NCBI GenBank assembly: GCA_947498845.1
Contig: CANMLX010000016.1
Location: forward strand, 26,464-90,463
Direction: 5' to 3'
Source of the DNA: an uncultured Flavobacteriaceae bacterium
GTDB taxonomy: Bacteria > Bacteroidota > Bacteroidia > Flavobacteriales > Flavobacteriaceae
DNA: 64,000 nt
Shown piece after piece: positions 55,484 through 64,000 of this stretch. Within the stretch, counting starts at the first letter, position 1; every line of letters starts with the position of its first letter. The notes beneath the pieces were generated by a model, which searched no databases, had not been told where the DNA came from, and worked only from the letters and a program-made list of their open reading frames with translations. Position numbers and translations under genes: made by a program.

Positions 55484-56425
55484 TTAATTAATTGTTACTA
55501 CTGTTCTTCTGTTTTCTGCCCTACCTGCTTCGGTATTATTATCCGCAATTGGCTGTGATTGGCCTTTCGATGCGGTTTCGATATTCATTTCTAAAATACC
55601 ATTTCTAGTTAAATAACGTTTAGCAAAATCTGCTCGTTTTTGACCTAACCCTATATTGGTATTTGCATTACCAGTATTATCAGTATGCCCAACAACTAAT
55701 ACTTTAGCCCCTAATTTATCCACACAATGCGAAATATCGGCTATTTTTTGACGTTGTTCTGGTGTTAAGTTTATTGCAGCTTGACCTGACCCAAAATGCA
55801 ACACTAGAGGATTTGCTTTTATAGCATCACAAGCCGCTTTTAAGGCATCGCTAGCAGCAGTATTATTTGCATCTCCTGTTAATACTCCAAAGGTAACTGG
55901 ACCAAACAATGTTTCGTTCTCATCTGGAATAAGACTCTCATTAAGCTTCCCATAAGTATCTATTTGTTTTGATGAAATGCCATGAGTTACTAAGTAGTTT
56001 TTCACAGCATTAGCTCTTGCTAATCCTAAGTTTGGATATGCAGAGTTATTTTTTTCATCGCTCTTAAAAAACCCAGTGATGTCAATAGTTTTTAAAGGAT
56101 TTTTATCAAGGAAATCTTTAATCCTAGAAACCTCACTTTCTACATTGGTAGAAATAGGTTTTAAAATAGAAAAGTCTGATGTTTTAAAATTAAAGTTATC
56201 GTTAATATTGACTTTAAAACCGCTCTTTTCGTCATCTAAAGCAAATGCGTTTCTGGTCGCTTCTACTTTTTTAATTTCTGGTTCGACTACTACTTCTTCA
56301 ACCTTTTCTTTTACATCTCCGCATGCTTTTAAACTGCAACAACTGCAACATAAATAACAATACAAAATAGTACCAAGAATAATTGTGAGTAGAATACCTA
56401 AAAGGTACAGTGTTTTTTTACTCAT
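55484..56425 (-). CDS. OmpA-family protein with two OmpA-like domains
   Basis: The 313-residue protein has a signal or membrane anchor (about 6-28, with Cys cluster CYLCCSCCSLKAC). A first OmpA-like half (about 85-180; ITGFFKSDEKNN, LGLARANAVKNYLVTHGI) is followed by a second, canonical OmpA domain (about 205-313; VLVVGHTDNTGNANTNIGLGQKRADFAKRYL, ENRRTVVTIN). Peptidoglycan contact is expected. First gene of a two-gene unit. Confidence 0.75.
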   Translation of the reverse strand: MSKKTLYLLGILLTIILGTILYCYLCCSCCSLKACGDVKEKVEEVVVEPEIKKVEATRNAFALDDEKSGFKVNINDNFNFKTSDFSILKPISTNVESEVSRIKDFLDKNPLKTIDITGFFKSDEKNNSAYPNLGLARANAVKNYLVTHGISSKQIDTYGKLNESLIPDENETLFGPVTFGVLTGDANNTAASDALKAACDAIKANPLVLHFGSGQAAINLTPEQRQKIADISHCVDKLGAKVLVVGHTDNTGNANTNIGLGQKRADFAKRYLTRNGILEMNIETASKGQSQPIADNNTEAGRAENRRTVVTIN

Positions 56426-56694
56426 TTTGGTTAGTGTTTTTGGTTAATGTTTATTAAATGCTTCTAAATTTAGCATTAAACTCTTAATTAAGAAACAAAT
56501 AGTGTAAAAAAGTCACATTTTATCCTTAAAACCAACGTAGCTTTACACCTACAGCTTATGCTTTAAATACTATCATAAAAAAATTACAACGTTTTAATAT
56601 CAATAATAAATGTAACTTATTCAATAAAAGTGTAACTTTATTGGTAAATAAAACTACGCTACTCTATATTTCATCATTAAATCCATTAAAACTA

Positions 56695-59600
56695 ATGTCA
56701 TTAAAAAAAATCTTAGCTTTTGTATGCATATTTACAATTATAATATCCTGTAAAGAGAAGGTAGAAGAAACCAATAATATTTTCAAATTTAGAGATTACA
56801 TAGGCTATACTACCTCGGGTATGACCTCTATTGGTAGTCGTATTCAAGTTAATCTAGCGAAAGAAGTTTCTGGGTGGGAAACGGGGCAGGAAATAACAGA
56901 TGATATTTTAACTATTAAACCGCATGTTGATGGTAAACTTTATGTTGGTAACAATCATACCCTTTTATTTAAACCCGATGAAAATTTAGAACCAAAAACA
57001 GAATATTCTGTAACTGTAAAGCTTGGAAAAATTTATGATAATATTCCTTCTGAGTTTAAAAATTTTACATTTCAATTTAAAACCATAACGCCTAGTTTTA
57101 ATTTAGAAACCAACAGCTTACAATCTTACAGCAAGAAGTGGCAATATTTAGAAGGGGTCATAAAATCTGCAGACATTATTTCATTAGCTAATGCGAAAAA
57201 TTTAATAGAAGCATCTCAAAACGGAAAAAAATTAACTGTAGTTTTTAATGAAGCTAATGAAAATGCAAAATTTTTTGAATTTAAAATAGATAGTATTAAC
57301 CGCTTGGTAGAAGACAGTGATATTTTGGTGAAATGGCATGGCAAAGCTATAGGTGCAGAAAATAAGGGTGAAAACACAATAGGTATCCCAGGGATAAACA
57401 ATTTTACCATAGTAGAGACTAATGTTACCCAATCTCCCGAGCAGTACCTTTCTATTAACTTTTCCGATCCATTAAAAAAACAGCAAAATTTCGATGGTCT
57501 TGTAAGCATTCAAAAATCAAAAACAGCAAAATTTGTTGTAGATGGAAATGTACTTAAAGTCTATCCAGATACTAAATTAATAGGTAATGTACAAGTAGAT
57601 ATTTTTCAAGGCATTAAAAATCAAGAGGGTTATAAATTAAAAAAACCGTTTTCTGAAACCATTATTTTTGAAGAGTTAAAGCCCCAAGTGCGCTTAATAA
57701 GCAATGGTACTATTTTACCAAATTCTCAAGAATTAAAATTTAATTTTGAAGCTGTAAATTTAAGTGCGGTTGATGTAAGGATTATTAAAATTTTTGAAAA
57801 CAATGTACTTCAATTCCTGCAAGACAATAACCTAAATGGGAACGATAAATATGCCATAAAAAAGGTGGGGAGGCGTATTGCCAAACAAACTATTCAATTA
57901 CAAACCGCATCAGAAAACACAGGAAAATGGAGTGCTTATAGTATAGATTTATCAAAATTTTTTACAGCTAACTCAGGATCAATATATCGTGTTGAGCTAA
58001 GTTTTAACAAGTCTTACTCACTTTATAATTGTGAAGCAAATGTAACATCAAACAACAATGAAGACGGCGACTATTATGAAGAGGATTACTATTACGAAGA
58101 TGATTATTATGGAAGTGATGATAACTCGCAAGAAGATGAGGATATTAGAGAAGAAGCGTATTGGAATAATTTAAGATACCGTTATAAAAATTACACCTAC
58201 AACTGGAGCGAACAAAAAAACCCGTGTCATGATGCTTATTACAACGAGCGTAAAATTGTATCTCAAAACTTATTAGCTTCTAATTTAGGTGTTATAGCTA
58301 AACGTGGTACTAATAATTCTTATTTTTTCGCAGTATCCAATATTTTAACCACTGCTCCCGAAGCCAGTGCTAAGGTTGTACTTTATAATTTTCAGCAACA
58401 AGAAATTGCCAGTGCTAATACAGATAAAGACGGTCTAATTATAATAGACACAGATAAGCATGCAAACTTCGCCATTATCTCTAAAGGGACTAACACAAGT
58501 TATGTAAAACTAGATGATGGCAATTCACTATCTCTAAGTAAATTTGATGTTTCGGGAAGCAAACTAGAACGTGGAATTAAAGGGTATATCTATGGAGAAC
58601 GTGGCGTTTGGAGACCTGGAGACACCCTCCACCTAACCTTCATGTTAAATGATAATGCCAATAAATTACCTAAAGGTCATCCCGTAAAAATGGAACTAAC
58701 AAACCCTAACGGAAAGTTAGTTTATAAAAAAGTGACATCAAACAACCTTAATAACTTTTACAAATTCACAGTTCCAACCACTTTACAAAACAAAACAGGA
58801 AGTTACAGCGCAAAAGTATCTATAGGAGGTGTTACATTTTATAAAAATTTAAACATTGAAACCGTAAAACCTAACCGTTTAAAAATTAAAATAGATTTTG
58901 AAAACGACATTTTAGTTAAAAATAATCCCTTAAAAGGGAAGCTAGATGTAAAATGGCTCCATGGTGCTCCGGGGAAACACCTAAAAGCAGAAATTAAAGC
59001 CAAAATAAGTGTTTCATCTACAAGTTTTGATAATTACAAAGCTTATGTGTTTAATGATCCAACACGACGATTTGCTACCGAAGAGACTATCATTTTTGAT
59101 GGCAACGTAAATGAAGAAGGGATTGCCAATATTAACAAACAACTTACCATTGGAAAAAATGCCCCAGGCATGCTTAAAGTACAATTTTTGGCACGTGCTT
59201 TTGAAAACGGAGGTGATTTTTCATTAGATGCATTTAACAAAAAATATGCGCCTTACGAATCCTTTGTTGGGTTGCGTTTACCTAAAGGCAACGCCTATGG
59301 ATCTTACTTTACAGATGAAAACCAAACGTTTGATGTGGCGGTGGTAGATGCATACGGAAAACCTGTTAAGCGAAATAACCTTGAAGTAAAAGTATATAAA
59401 ATTAAATGGCGTTGGTGGTGGAACTCGTCTTACGATAATTTATCCAGTTATGTGTCCAGCAACTATCATAAACCCTATACAACTTCAAAAATAAGCACAG
59501 ATGCCAAAGGTAAAGCTAGCTTTAATGTTAATATACCAAATAATGAGCGTGGTCGCTATTTAATTAGAGTTATAGATCCTATAAGTGGTCATGCGACTGG

Positions 59601-62268
59601 AAGAACAGTTTATTTTTATAAAAACTGGTGGCAAAATTCATCATCTGGAGATAAAGAAGCAGCAAAAATGCTCATCTTTTCTTCCGATAAGGAAAAATAC
59701 AATGTAGGTGAAACGGCTAAAATCACGTTTCAATCTGGCTCCGAAGGACGTGCATTGGTAAGTGTAGAAAATGGCACAGAAGTATTAGATTTTAAATGGA
59801 TAAAAACAACTCAAGGAGAAACTTCGGTAGAGCTCCCTATTACTCCCGAAATGGCCCCCAATGTATTTGTAAACATTTCGCTGTTGCAACCGCATGCTAT
59901 TACAGAAAACGATTTACCTATTCGCCTCTATGGTGTTATTCCCGTACTGGTTGAAAATCCTAATACCAAATTATATCCTAAAATAGACATGCCAAATGTA
60001 TTACGCCCAGAACAGGAGTTTAAAGTTACTGTTTCAGAAAAAAATAAAAAGGCAATGACCTATACAATTGCTGTTGTAGAAGAAGGGCTATTGGATTTAA
60101 CACGGTTTAAAACCCCTAATGCATGGCGTAGTTTTTATAAGCGTGAAGCTTTAGGTGTTAAAACCTGGGATGTTTTTGATGATGTTATAGGCGCTTATTC
60201 TGGTAGTATCGATCAGGTATTTGCCATTGGCGGTGATGGCGATGCTGGTGGTGGTAAAAACAAAAAAGCGAATCGTTTTAAGCCTGTTGTACGCTATTTT
60301 GGTCCTTATCAGCTCTCATCTGGAGCTAGTAAAAGTCACACTATAAAGCTTCCAAATTATATAGGAGCAGTACGTACTATGGTTGTTGCTGGAGATAATA
60401 GTAAAGGTGCTTATGGTAGTACAGAAAAATCGGTTCAAGTAAAAAAACCTTTAATGGTTTTGGCTACGCTACCTCGTAAATTGAGTCCTGGAGAAAAAGT
60501 AATACTACCTGTTACTGTTTTTGCTATGGAACCTAAAGTAAAGCATGTAAATTTAAAGTTAAAACTAAGTCAAGGCATTTCTATTATAGGAGACACCTCA
60601 AAAAAAATATCCTTCGCAAAGCCTGACGAAAAAATGGCATTTTTTGAGCTTGATGTGAGTAAAGCAAAAGGTATAAATACGGTTGAGGTTATCGCTTCTG
60701 GTAATGGAGAAACGGCAACGTATAAAGTAGAATTGGATGTTGAAAATACAAACCCAATGACCTCTAAAGTTATTACTAAAACGCTTAATGCTTATGCTAC
60801 AGAAGCCATAGATTTTTCAACCTTTGGTGTTTTGGGTACGAATAATGCTACAGTAGAATTCTCAACGCTACCGCCAATGGACTTTACACGTAGACTGGAA
60901 TATTTAATACAATACCCTCATGGTTGTGTTGAGCAAACGACATCCAGTGTGTTTCCGCAATTATTTTTAACAGATATTTTTGATTTAACGTTTAATAAAA
61001 AACAAGAGATACAAGACAATATAAAGAAAGGGATTAAACGTTTAGGTCATTTTCAAAGACCAAACGGAGGGATGAGCTACTGGGTTGGAGAAAATAGCGC
61101 TAACGATTGGGGGACCAGTTATGCAGGTCATTTTTTATTAGAAGCAGAGAAAAAAGGCTATGTTTTACCTCTTACATTTAAAACTAATTGGATACAATAC
61201 CAAAAACAAGCTGCCAGAGATTGGAGACCTAGTTACAGACGTTATAATTCGGATTTGGCTCAGGCCTATCGTTTATATACATTGGCGCTTGCTGGACATC
61301 CAGATTTATCATCAATGAATCGCTTGAGAGAGTTCTCCGAAATTTCTAATGAAGCTAAATGGCGATTAGCTGCCGCTTATGCCTTGGCAGGACAAAAAGA
61401 AGCCAGTGATAAAATTTCGCAACGTGGTAATATTGAATTTAAACCCAAACGTGGTAATTATTATACCTATGGTTCTGTGGATAGAAACAGAGCAATGGCA
61501 TTGGAAACTATGGTGCTTACCAAAAATACTAATATGCGATCTTTAGCAGAGTCTATAGCAAAAGTGTTATCTGGTGATAGCTGGATGAGCACACAAACAA
61601 CAGCCTATAGTCTATTAGCTATGGCAAAAATGGTAAATGCTAATGGAGGCAAAGCACTACAATTAAGTTTTGATATTAATGGGAAAGACGCGCAAATAAA
61701 GACTAAAAGTACTATAGCGCAACGTTCTCTGGAAATTAAAAAAGGACAAAATACGTTAACGCTTAAAAATACAAACGCAAATGTTGTTTATGTGCGTATT
61801 TTAAATTCTGGAAAATTACCTTTAGGGAAAGAATTGGTTGAACAACGTGGATTAGGTGTTGCTGTCCAGTATAAAGATACAAAAGGAAATAATTTAGACA
61901 TTTCTAAATTACAACAAGGGCAAGATTTTATTGCCACTGTTAAAGTAAGTAATTTAAAAAATAACGATGTAAAAGATATTGCACTAACACAAATCTTTCC
62001 TTCGGGTTGGGAAATTGTTAATACACGTTTTACATCCTTTGGTAATACAACAACTAGTCAAGCCCGACATACAGATATTAAAGACGATCGTGTTCACTTT
62101 TATTTTGATTTGCCTAAACAAGGAAAACATAGTACAAAAACCTTTAATGTAATGCTAAATGCTGCTTATTTGGGGACCTATTATTTACCAGGAATTCAAG
62201 CCGAAGCGATGTACGATACTAATTATTTAGTAAGAACCAAAGGCGCATGGGTGACTATAGAAAAATAG
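56695..62268 (+). CDS. bacterial alpha-2-macroglobulin
   Basis: The 1857-residue lipoprotein (from ATG 56695; lipobox IIISC) has the bacterial alpha-2-macroglobulin plan: N-terminal MG-like domains, GYIYGERGVWRPGDTLHLTFMLND, a bait-like region, YFGPYQLSSGASKSHTIKLPNYIGAVRTMVVAG, and the thioester motif Cys1411-Val-Glu-Gln (PHGCVEQTTSS). An alpha/alpha toroid (GHFQRPNGGMSYWVGEN) and a C-terminal domain follow. Such proteins trap attacking proteases at the surface or periplasm. A longer frame starts at TTG 56641 but lacks a signal. An acidic Tyr/Asp/Glu-rich insert (about 460-500) is unusual. The penicillin-binding protein 1C gene often found next to it is not here. Confidence 0.88.
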   Translation: MSLKKILAFVCIFTIIISCKEKVEETNNIFKFRDYIGYTTSGMTSIGSRIQVNLAKEVSGWETGQEITDDILTIKPHVDGKLYVGNNHTLLFKPDENLEPKTEYSVTVKLGKIYDNIPSEFKNFTFQFKTITPSFNLETNSLQSYSKKWQYLEGVIKSADIISLANAKNLIEASQNGKKLTVVFNEANENAKFFEFKIDSINRLVEDSDILVKWHGKAIGAENKGENTIGIPGINNFTIVETNVTQSPEQYLSINFSDPLKKQQNFDGLVSIQKSKTAKFVVDGNVLKVYPDTKLIGNVQVDIFQGIKNQEGYKLKKPFSETIIFEELKPQVRLISNGTILPNSQELKFNFEAVNLSAVDVRIIKIFENNVLQFLQDNNLNGNDKYAIKKVGRRIAKQTIQLQTASENTGKWSAYSIDLSKFFTANSGSIYRVELSFNKSYSLYNCEANVTSNNNEDGDYYEEDYYYEDDYYGSDDNSQEDEDIREEAYWNNLRYRYKNYTYNWSEQKNPCHDAYYNERKIVSQNLLASNLGVIAKRGTNNSYFFAVSNILTTAPEASAKVVLYNFQQQEIASANTDKDGLIIIDTDKHANFAIISKGTNTSYVKLDDGNSLSLSKFDVSGSKLERGIKGYIYGERGVWRPGDTLHLTFMLNDNANKLPKGHPVKMELTNPNGKLVYKKVTSNNLNNFYKFTVPTTLQNKTGSYSAKVSIGGVTFYKNLNIETVKPNRLKIKIDFENDILVKNNPLKGKLDVKWLHGAPGKHLKAEIKAKISVSSTSFDNYKAYVFNDPTRRFATEETIIFDGNVNEEGIANINKQLTIGKNAPGMLKVQFLARAFENGGDFSLDAFNKKYAPYESFVGLRLPKGNAYGSYFTDENQTFDVAVVDAYGKPVKRNNLEVKVYKIKWRWWWNSSYDNLSSYVSSNYHKPYTTSKISTDAKGKASFNVNIPNNERGRYLIRVIDPISGHATGRTVYFYKNWWQNSSSGDKEAAKMLIFSSDKEKYNVGETAKITFQSGSEGRALVSVENGTEVLDFKWIKTTQGETSVELPITPEMAPNVFVNISLLQPHAITENDLPIRLYGVIPVLVENPNTKLYPKIDMPNVLRPEQEFKVTVSEKNKKAMTYTIAVVEEGLLDLTRFKTPNAWRSFYKREALGVKTWDVFDDVIGAYSGSIDQVFAIGGDGDAGGGKNKKANRFKPVVRYFGPYQLSSGASKSHTIKLPNYIGAVRTMVVAGDNSKGAYGSTEKSVQVKKPLMVLATLPRKLSPGEKVILPVTVFAMEPKVKHVNLKLKLSQGISIIGDTSKKISFAKPDEKMAFFELDVSKAKGINTVEVIASGNGETATYKVELDVENTNPMTSKVITKTLNAYATEAIDFSTFGVLGTNNATVEFSTLPPMDFTRRLEYLIQYPHGCVEQTTSSVFPQLFLTDIFDLTFNKKQEIQDNIKKGIKRLGHFQRPNGGMSYWVGENSANDWGTSYAGHFLLEAEKKGYVLPLTFKTNWIQYQKQAARDWRPSYRRYNSDLAQAYRLYTLALAGHPDLSSMNRLREFSEISNEAKWRLAAAYALAGQKEASDKISQRGNIEFKPKRGNYYTYGSVDRNRAMALETMVLTKNTNMRSLAESIAKVLSGDSWMSTQTTAYSLLAMAKMVNANGGKALQLSFDINGKDAQIKTKSTIAQRSLEIKKGQNTLTLKNTNANVVYVRILNSGKLPLGKELVEQRGLGVAVQYKDTKGNNLDISKLQQGQDFIATVKVSNLKNNDVKDIALTQIFPSGWEIVNTRFTSFGNTTTSQARHTDIKDDRVHFYFDLPKQGKHSTKTFNVMLNAAYLGTYYLPGIQAEAMYDTNYLVRTKGAWVTIEK

Positions 62269-62475
62269 TAGTTTTTAAATGTATTTATGCGTTAAATCGT
62301 TAAAAATAGACGTTTAATCGATATTTTGTCTATGTTTTGTCAAGTTACAAATAATTAGTCAAGTCTATTTTTTACATAAATTTGTAAAAAATTGTATTTG
62401 AGACTTCCCTTAAAGTTTATAATACTACATGTAAAATTGTTAAACTAAAGTAAACCTTTAAAAATCTTAATTAGT

Positions 62476-63609
62476 ATGAATTTTAAAAAATTAATTGCTC
62501 TACTTATGCTTGGGGCGCTTATGGCCTGTGGCGGAAATGATGATGCGGACGACCCTGTTAAAGAAGACCCAAAAGAAACACCTACTCCAGACCCAGATCC
62601 AACACCTGATCCAGAACCGGATCCGGATCCAGAACCTATGACATTCGATCAACTACCAGTAGCTCCAAGTGCTGGTGATGGTATGACATGGGAATTTCAA
62701 GCAGATTTATCTGATGATTTTGAGTATACATTTGAAGCAACTACATCTAGAGCCGAATTTGGAGAAGGAAAATGGTATAATAGATATCATGACCAGCCAA
62801 GTGGACGACCAAACGACTGGACTGGTCCAGGAACAACCATATGGAAACATGAAAATGTAACTGTAGCCGATGGCAACTTGCGTTTAATCACTACAAGAGT
62901 TCCAGGAGAAACAAAATCGTATCCTACCTCTGGTGGTACGCGTACAGGTACAGCGACGCGATTAGGTTGTATCACATCAACAAAAAGAGTATTATATCCT
63001 GTTTTTGTTGAAACCAGAGTAAAGGTTGCTAATGCATTTTTTGCTTCAGATATATGGATGTTAAGTCCAGACGACACTCAAGAAATTGATATTTTAGAAG
63101 CCTATGGTGCGCAAAACCCAAGAAACGACCAAGACTGGTTTAGTAGAAGATTTCATATAAGTCATCATGTATTTGTTAGAAGTCCTTTTCAAGATTATCA
63201 ACCTAAAGATTCTAGTACTTGGCAACGAATTGATGGTTATGAGTATACCTCTAGTGACTGGGTGCAAATTGGTGTGTACTGGAAGTCTCCTACAGACCTT
63301 GAATATTACCTAAACGGAAATCTTATTAAGGTTATGGATAATTTAGATACCGTAGGCGGTAAAGATGGTATAGATCCAAGAAATTACACTGCTACACCAG
63401 ATCCTTCTAATCCTGGTGATGCTTCATTAAGAGATCCAGCAACAAGAACTGGTTTAAGTAAAGAAATGGATATTATTATAAATGCAGAGGTACAAAGTTG
63501 GAATGCAGATGCTGGTAGATTCCCTTCTGATGATGAAATCGCCAATTCTCCCGAAGATCATGTATTAAAAGTAGATTGGATACGTGTATTTAAGCCTGTG
63601 GCGAATTAG
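62476..63609 (+). CDS. GH16 beta-agarase-like surface lipoprotein
   Basis: The 377-residue lipoprotein has its lipobox at GALMAC, then GGNDDADD (surface-export text) and a Pro/Asp-repeat linker (about 33-56). The GH16 domain (about 65-377) has the catalytic signature E203-I-D205-I-L-E208 (nucleophile Glu203, acid/base Glu208). SHHVFVRSPFQDYQPKDSSTWQ is wording of agarases such as AgaB-type enzymes. Porphyranase cannot be excluded. It would act with the GH86 enzymes at 13.9-20.3 kb on agar-type galactans. It ends with a clear terminator. Confidence 0.85.
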   Translation: MNFKKLIALLMLGALMACGGNDDADDPVKEDPKETPTPDPDPTPDPEPDPDPEPMTFDQLPVAPSAGDGMTWEFQADLSDDFEYTFEATTSRAEFGEGKWYNRYHDQPSGRPNDWTGPGTTIWKHENVTVADGNLRLITTRVPGETKSYPTSGGTRTGTATRLGCITSTKRVLYPVFVETRVKVANAFFASDIWMLSPDDTQEIDILEAYGAQNPRNDQDWFSRRFHISHHVFVRSPFQDYQPKDSSTWQRIDGYEYTSSDWVQIGVYWKSPTDLEYYLNGNLIKVMDNLDTVGGKDGIDPRNYTATPDPSNPGDASLRDPATRTGLSKEMDIIINAEVQSWNADAGRFPSDDEIANSPEDHVLKVDWIRVFKPVAN

Positions 63610-63636
63610 AACATAAATAATACGACATATAAAATT

Positions 63637-63667
63637 AAAAAATCCAGAGCACAACTCTGGATTTTTT
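63637..63667 (+). terminator. terminator of GH16 gene
   Basis: AAAAAATCCAGAG (63637-63649) pairs with CTCTGGATTTTTT (63655-63667), loop of 5, 28 bases after the stop. Confidence 0.85.
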
Positions 63668-63823
63668 AGTTTTTATTGGTCTAAAAAACATAGGTCTACT
63701 CGTATTCCATGTGTGAAGATTTAAGTATTTCCATATCTGTGTTTTGTTGCAACACCAAGTTAGGTGAAAATACATAAAGATGTAATTATTTGTAGACAAG
63801 CAGTTTGTGATTATTTTTGTCTG

Positions 63824-63945
63824 ACAACCTACGGATTTAAGGTATAAGTTCGTACTATCGAGTTTTCCCTTATAACAATCATTACAAGGTTTATTCAAGT
63901 CAAAGTTACCATTATTTCCTTTTAACCCGTTTTATGCATTAGAAT
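63824..63945. repeat. stretch with IS-end-like and family D-like pieces
   Basis: CTACGGATTTAAGGTATAAGTTCGTACTATCGAGTTT (63827-63863) resembles the sequence around the right end of the IS1380 element (27290-27326). TTTTAACCCGTTTTATGCATTAGAA (about 63915-63940) resembles the arm of 29534-29747. No gene is supportable in 63668-64000; an 87-codon frame on the minus strand across it has no protein-like character. Confidence 0.5.
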
Positions 63946-64000
63946 AGATAAAAGGAGGGCTTAGATTTTTTATTTGGCTAAATAAGCCATCCATCCAAGG

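Noticed and set aside
63635..63898. 87-codon open frame on the minus strand after the GH16 gene
   Set aside because: It overlaps the GH16 terminator and the IS-end-like repeat; composition (many Cys, Asn, Trp) is not protein-like and no start signal is seen.
1..64000. CRISPR arrays, rRNA and tRNA genes
   Set aside because: No regularly spaced identical repeats with unique spacers, no rRNA-like text and no cloverleaf with TTCGA-loop and CCA-type end was recognised. A covariance-model search would be decisive for tRNAs and small RNAs.

Overview
The window looks like chromosomal DNA of a marine flavobacterium (Bacteroidota, Flavobacteriaceae), strongly AT-rich by eye. Four things support this. 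Several promoter-like sites fit the Bacteroidota pattern TTG-N19/20-TAnnTTTG. Three secreted proteins end in type IX secretion (T9SS) sorting tails. Many lipoproteins have acidic residues just after the lipobox Cys. Agar- or porphyran-directed glycoside hydrolases (two GH86, one GH16) point to a life on red algae. No rRNA, tRNA, CRISPR array or prophage was recognised.

Layout. 1-2.8 kb: a Gly/Ala-rich secreted protein running off the left edge, a 44-residue membrane peptide, a membrane-spanning TPR-AraC regulator, and a 59-residue peptide with a double-glycine leader-like N-terminus. 2.8-13.6 kb: housekeeping genes (nucleoid-associated protein, DinB-like, tadA, ClC channel, aspS, a barrel protein, frr, pyrH) with a 1.3 kb gap full of small repeats. 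13.9-20.3 kb: agarolytic cluster of GH86, a fibronectin-like lipoprotein and a second GH86, without SusC/SusD genes. 20.8-25.6 kb: small secreted proteins, a DUF885 metallopeptidase-like lipoprotein and DUF1569. 25.7-28.1 kb: an IS1380-type insertion sequence followed by a truncated gene tail and a dead IS200-type transposase. 28.2-36.6 kb: aldo-keto reductase, OmpA-like lipoprotein, exonuclease III, a large outer-membrane protein, DUF302 and a lipoprotein. 36.7-40.3 kb: sdhCAB with a clear promoter. 41-49 kb: metzincin-like T9SS protein, Xaa-Pro aminopeptidase, aspartokinase, an ACT-like protein, alpha/beta hydrolase, small zinc-ribbon proteins, thiL. 49.2-53.6 kb: a compact operon of two probable beta-propeller lipoproteins, an MbnP-like protein and an MbnH/MauG-like di-heme peroxidase. 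54-64 kb: acetyltransferase, an OmpA/helix-hairpin-helix pair, a giant alpha-2-macroglobulin and a GH16 agarase-like lipoprotein.

How the genes work together. The GH86 and GH16 enzymes probably cut agar-type galactans at or outside the cell surface. The MbnP/MbnH operon suggests surface metal (copper) handling through a post-translationally modified protein. SdhCAB, AspS, PyrH, Frr, ThiL and LysC are core metabolism.

The intergenic DNA is unusually rich in structure. There are at least five families of small dispersed inverted-repeat elements, and two kinds of degenerate short tandem arrays (7-base and about 9-base units). The most open-ended coding observation is the transmembrane TPR-AraC protein next to orphan small peptides, which could be a peptide-sensing or peptide-producing system.
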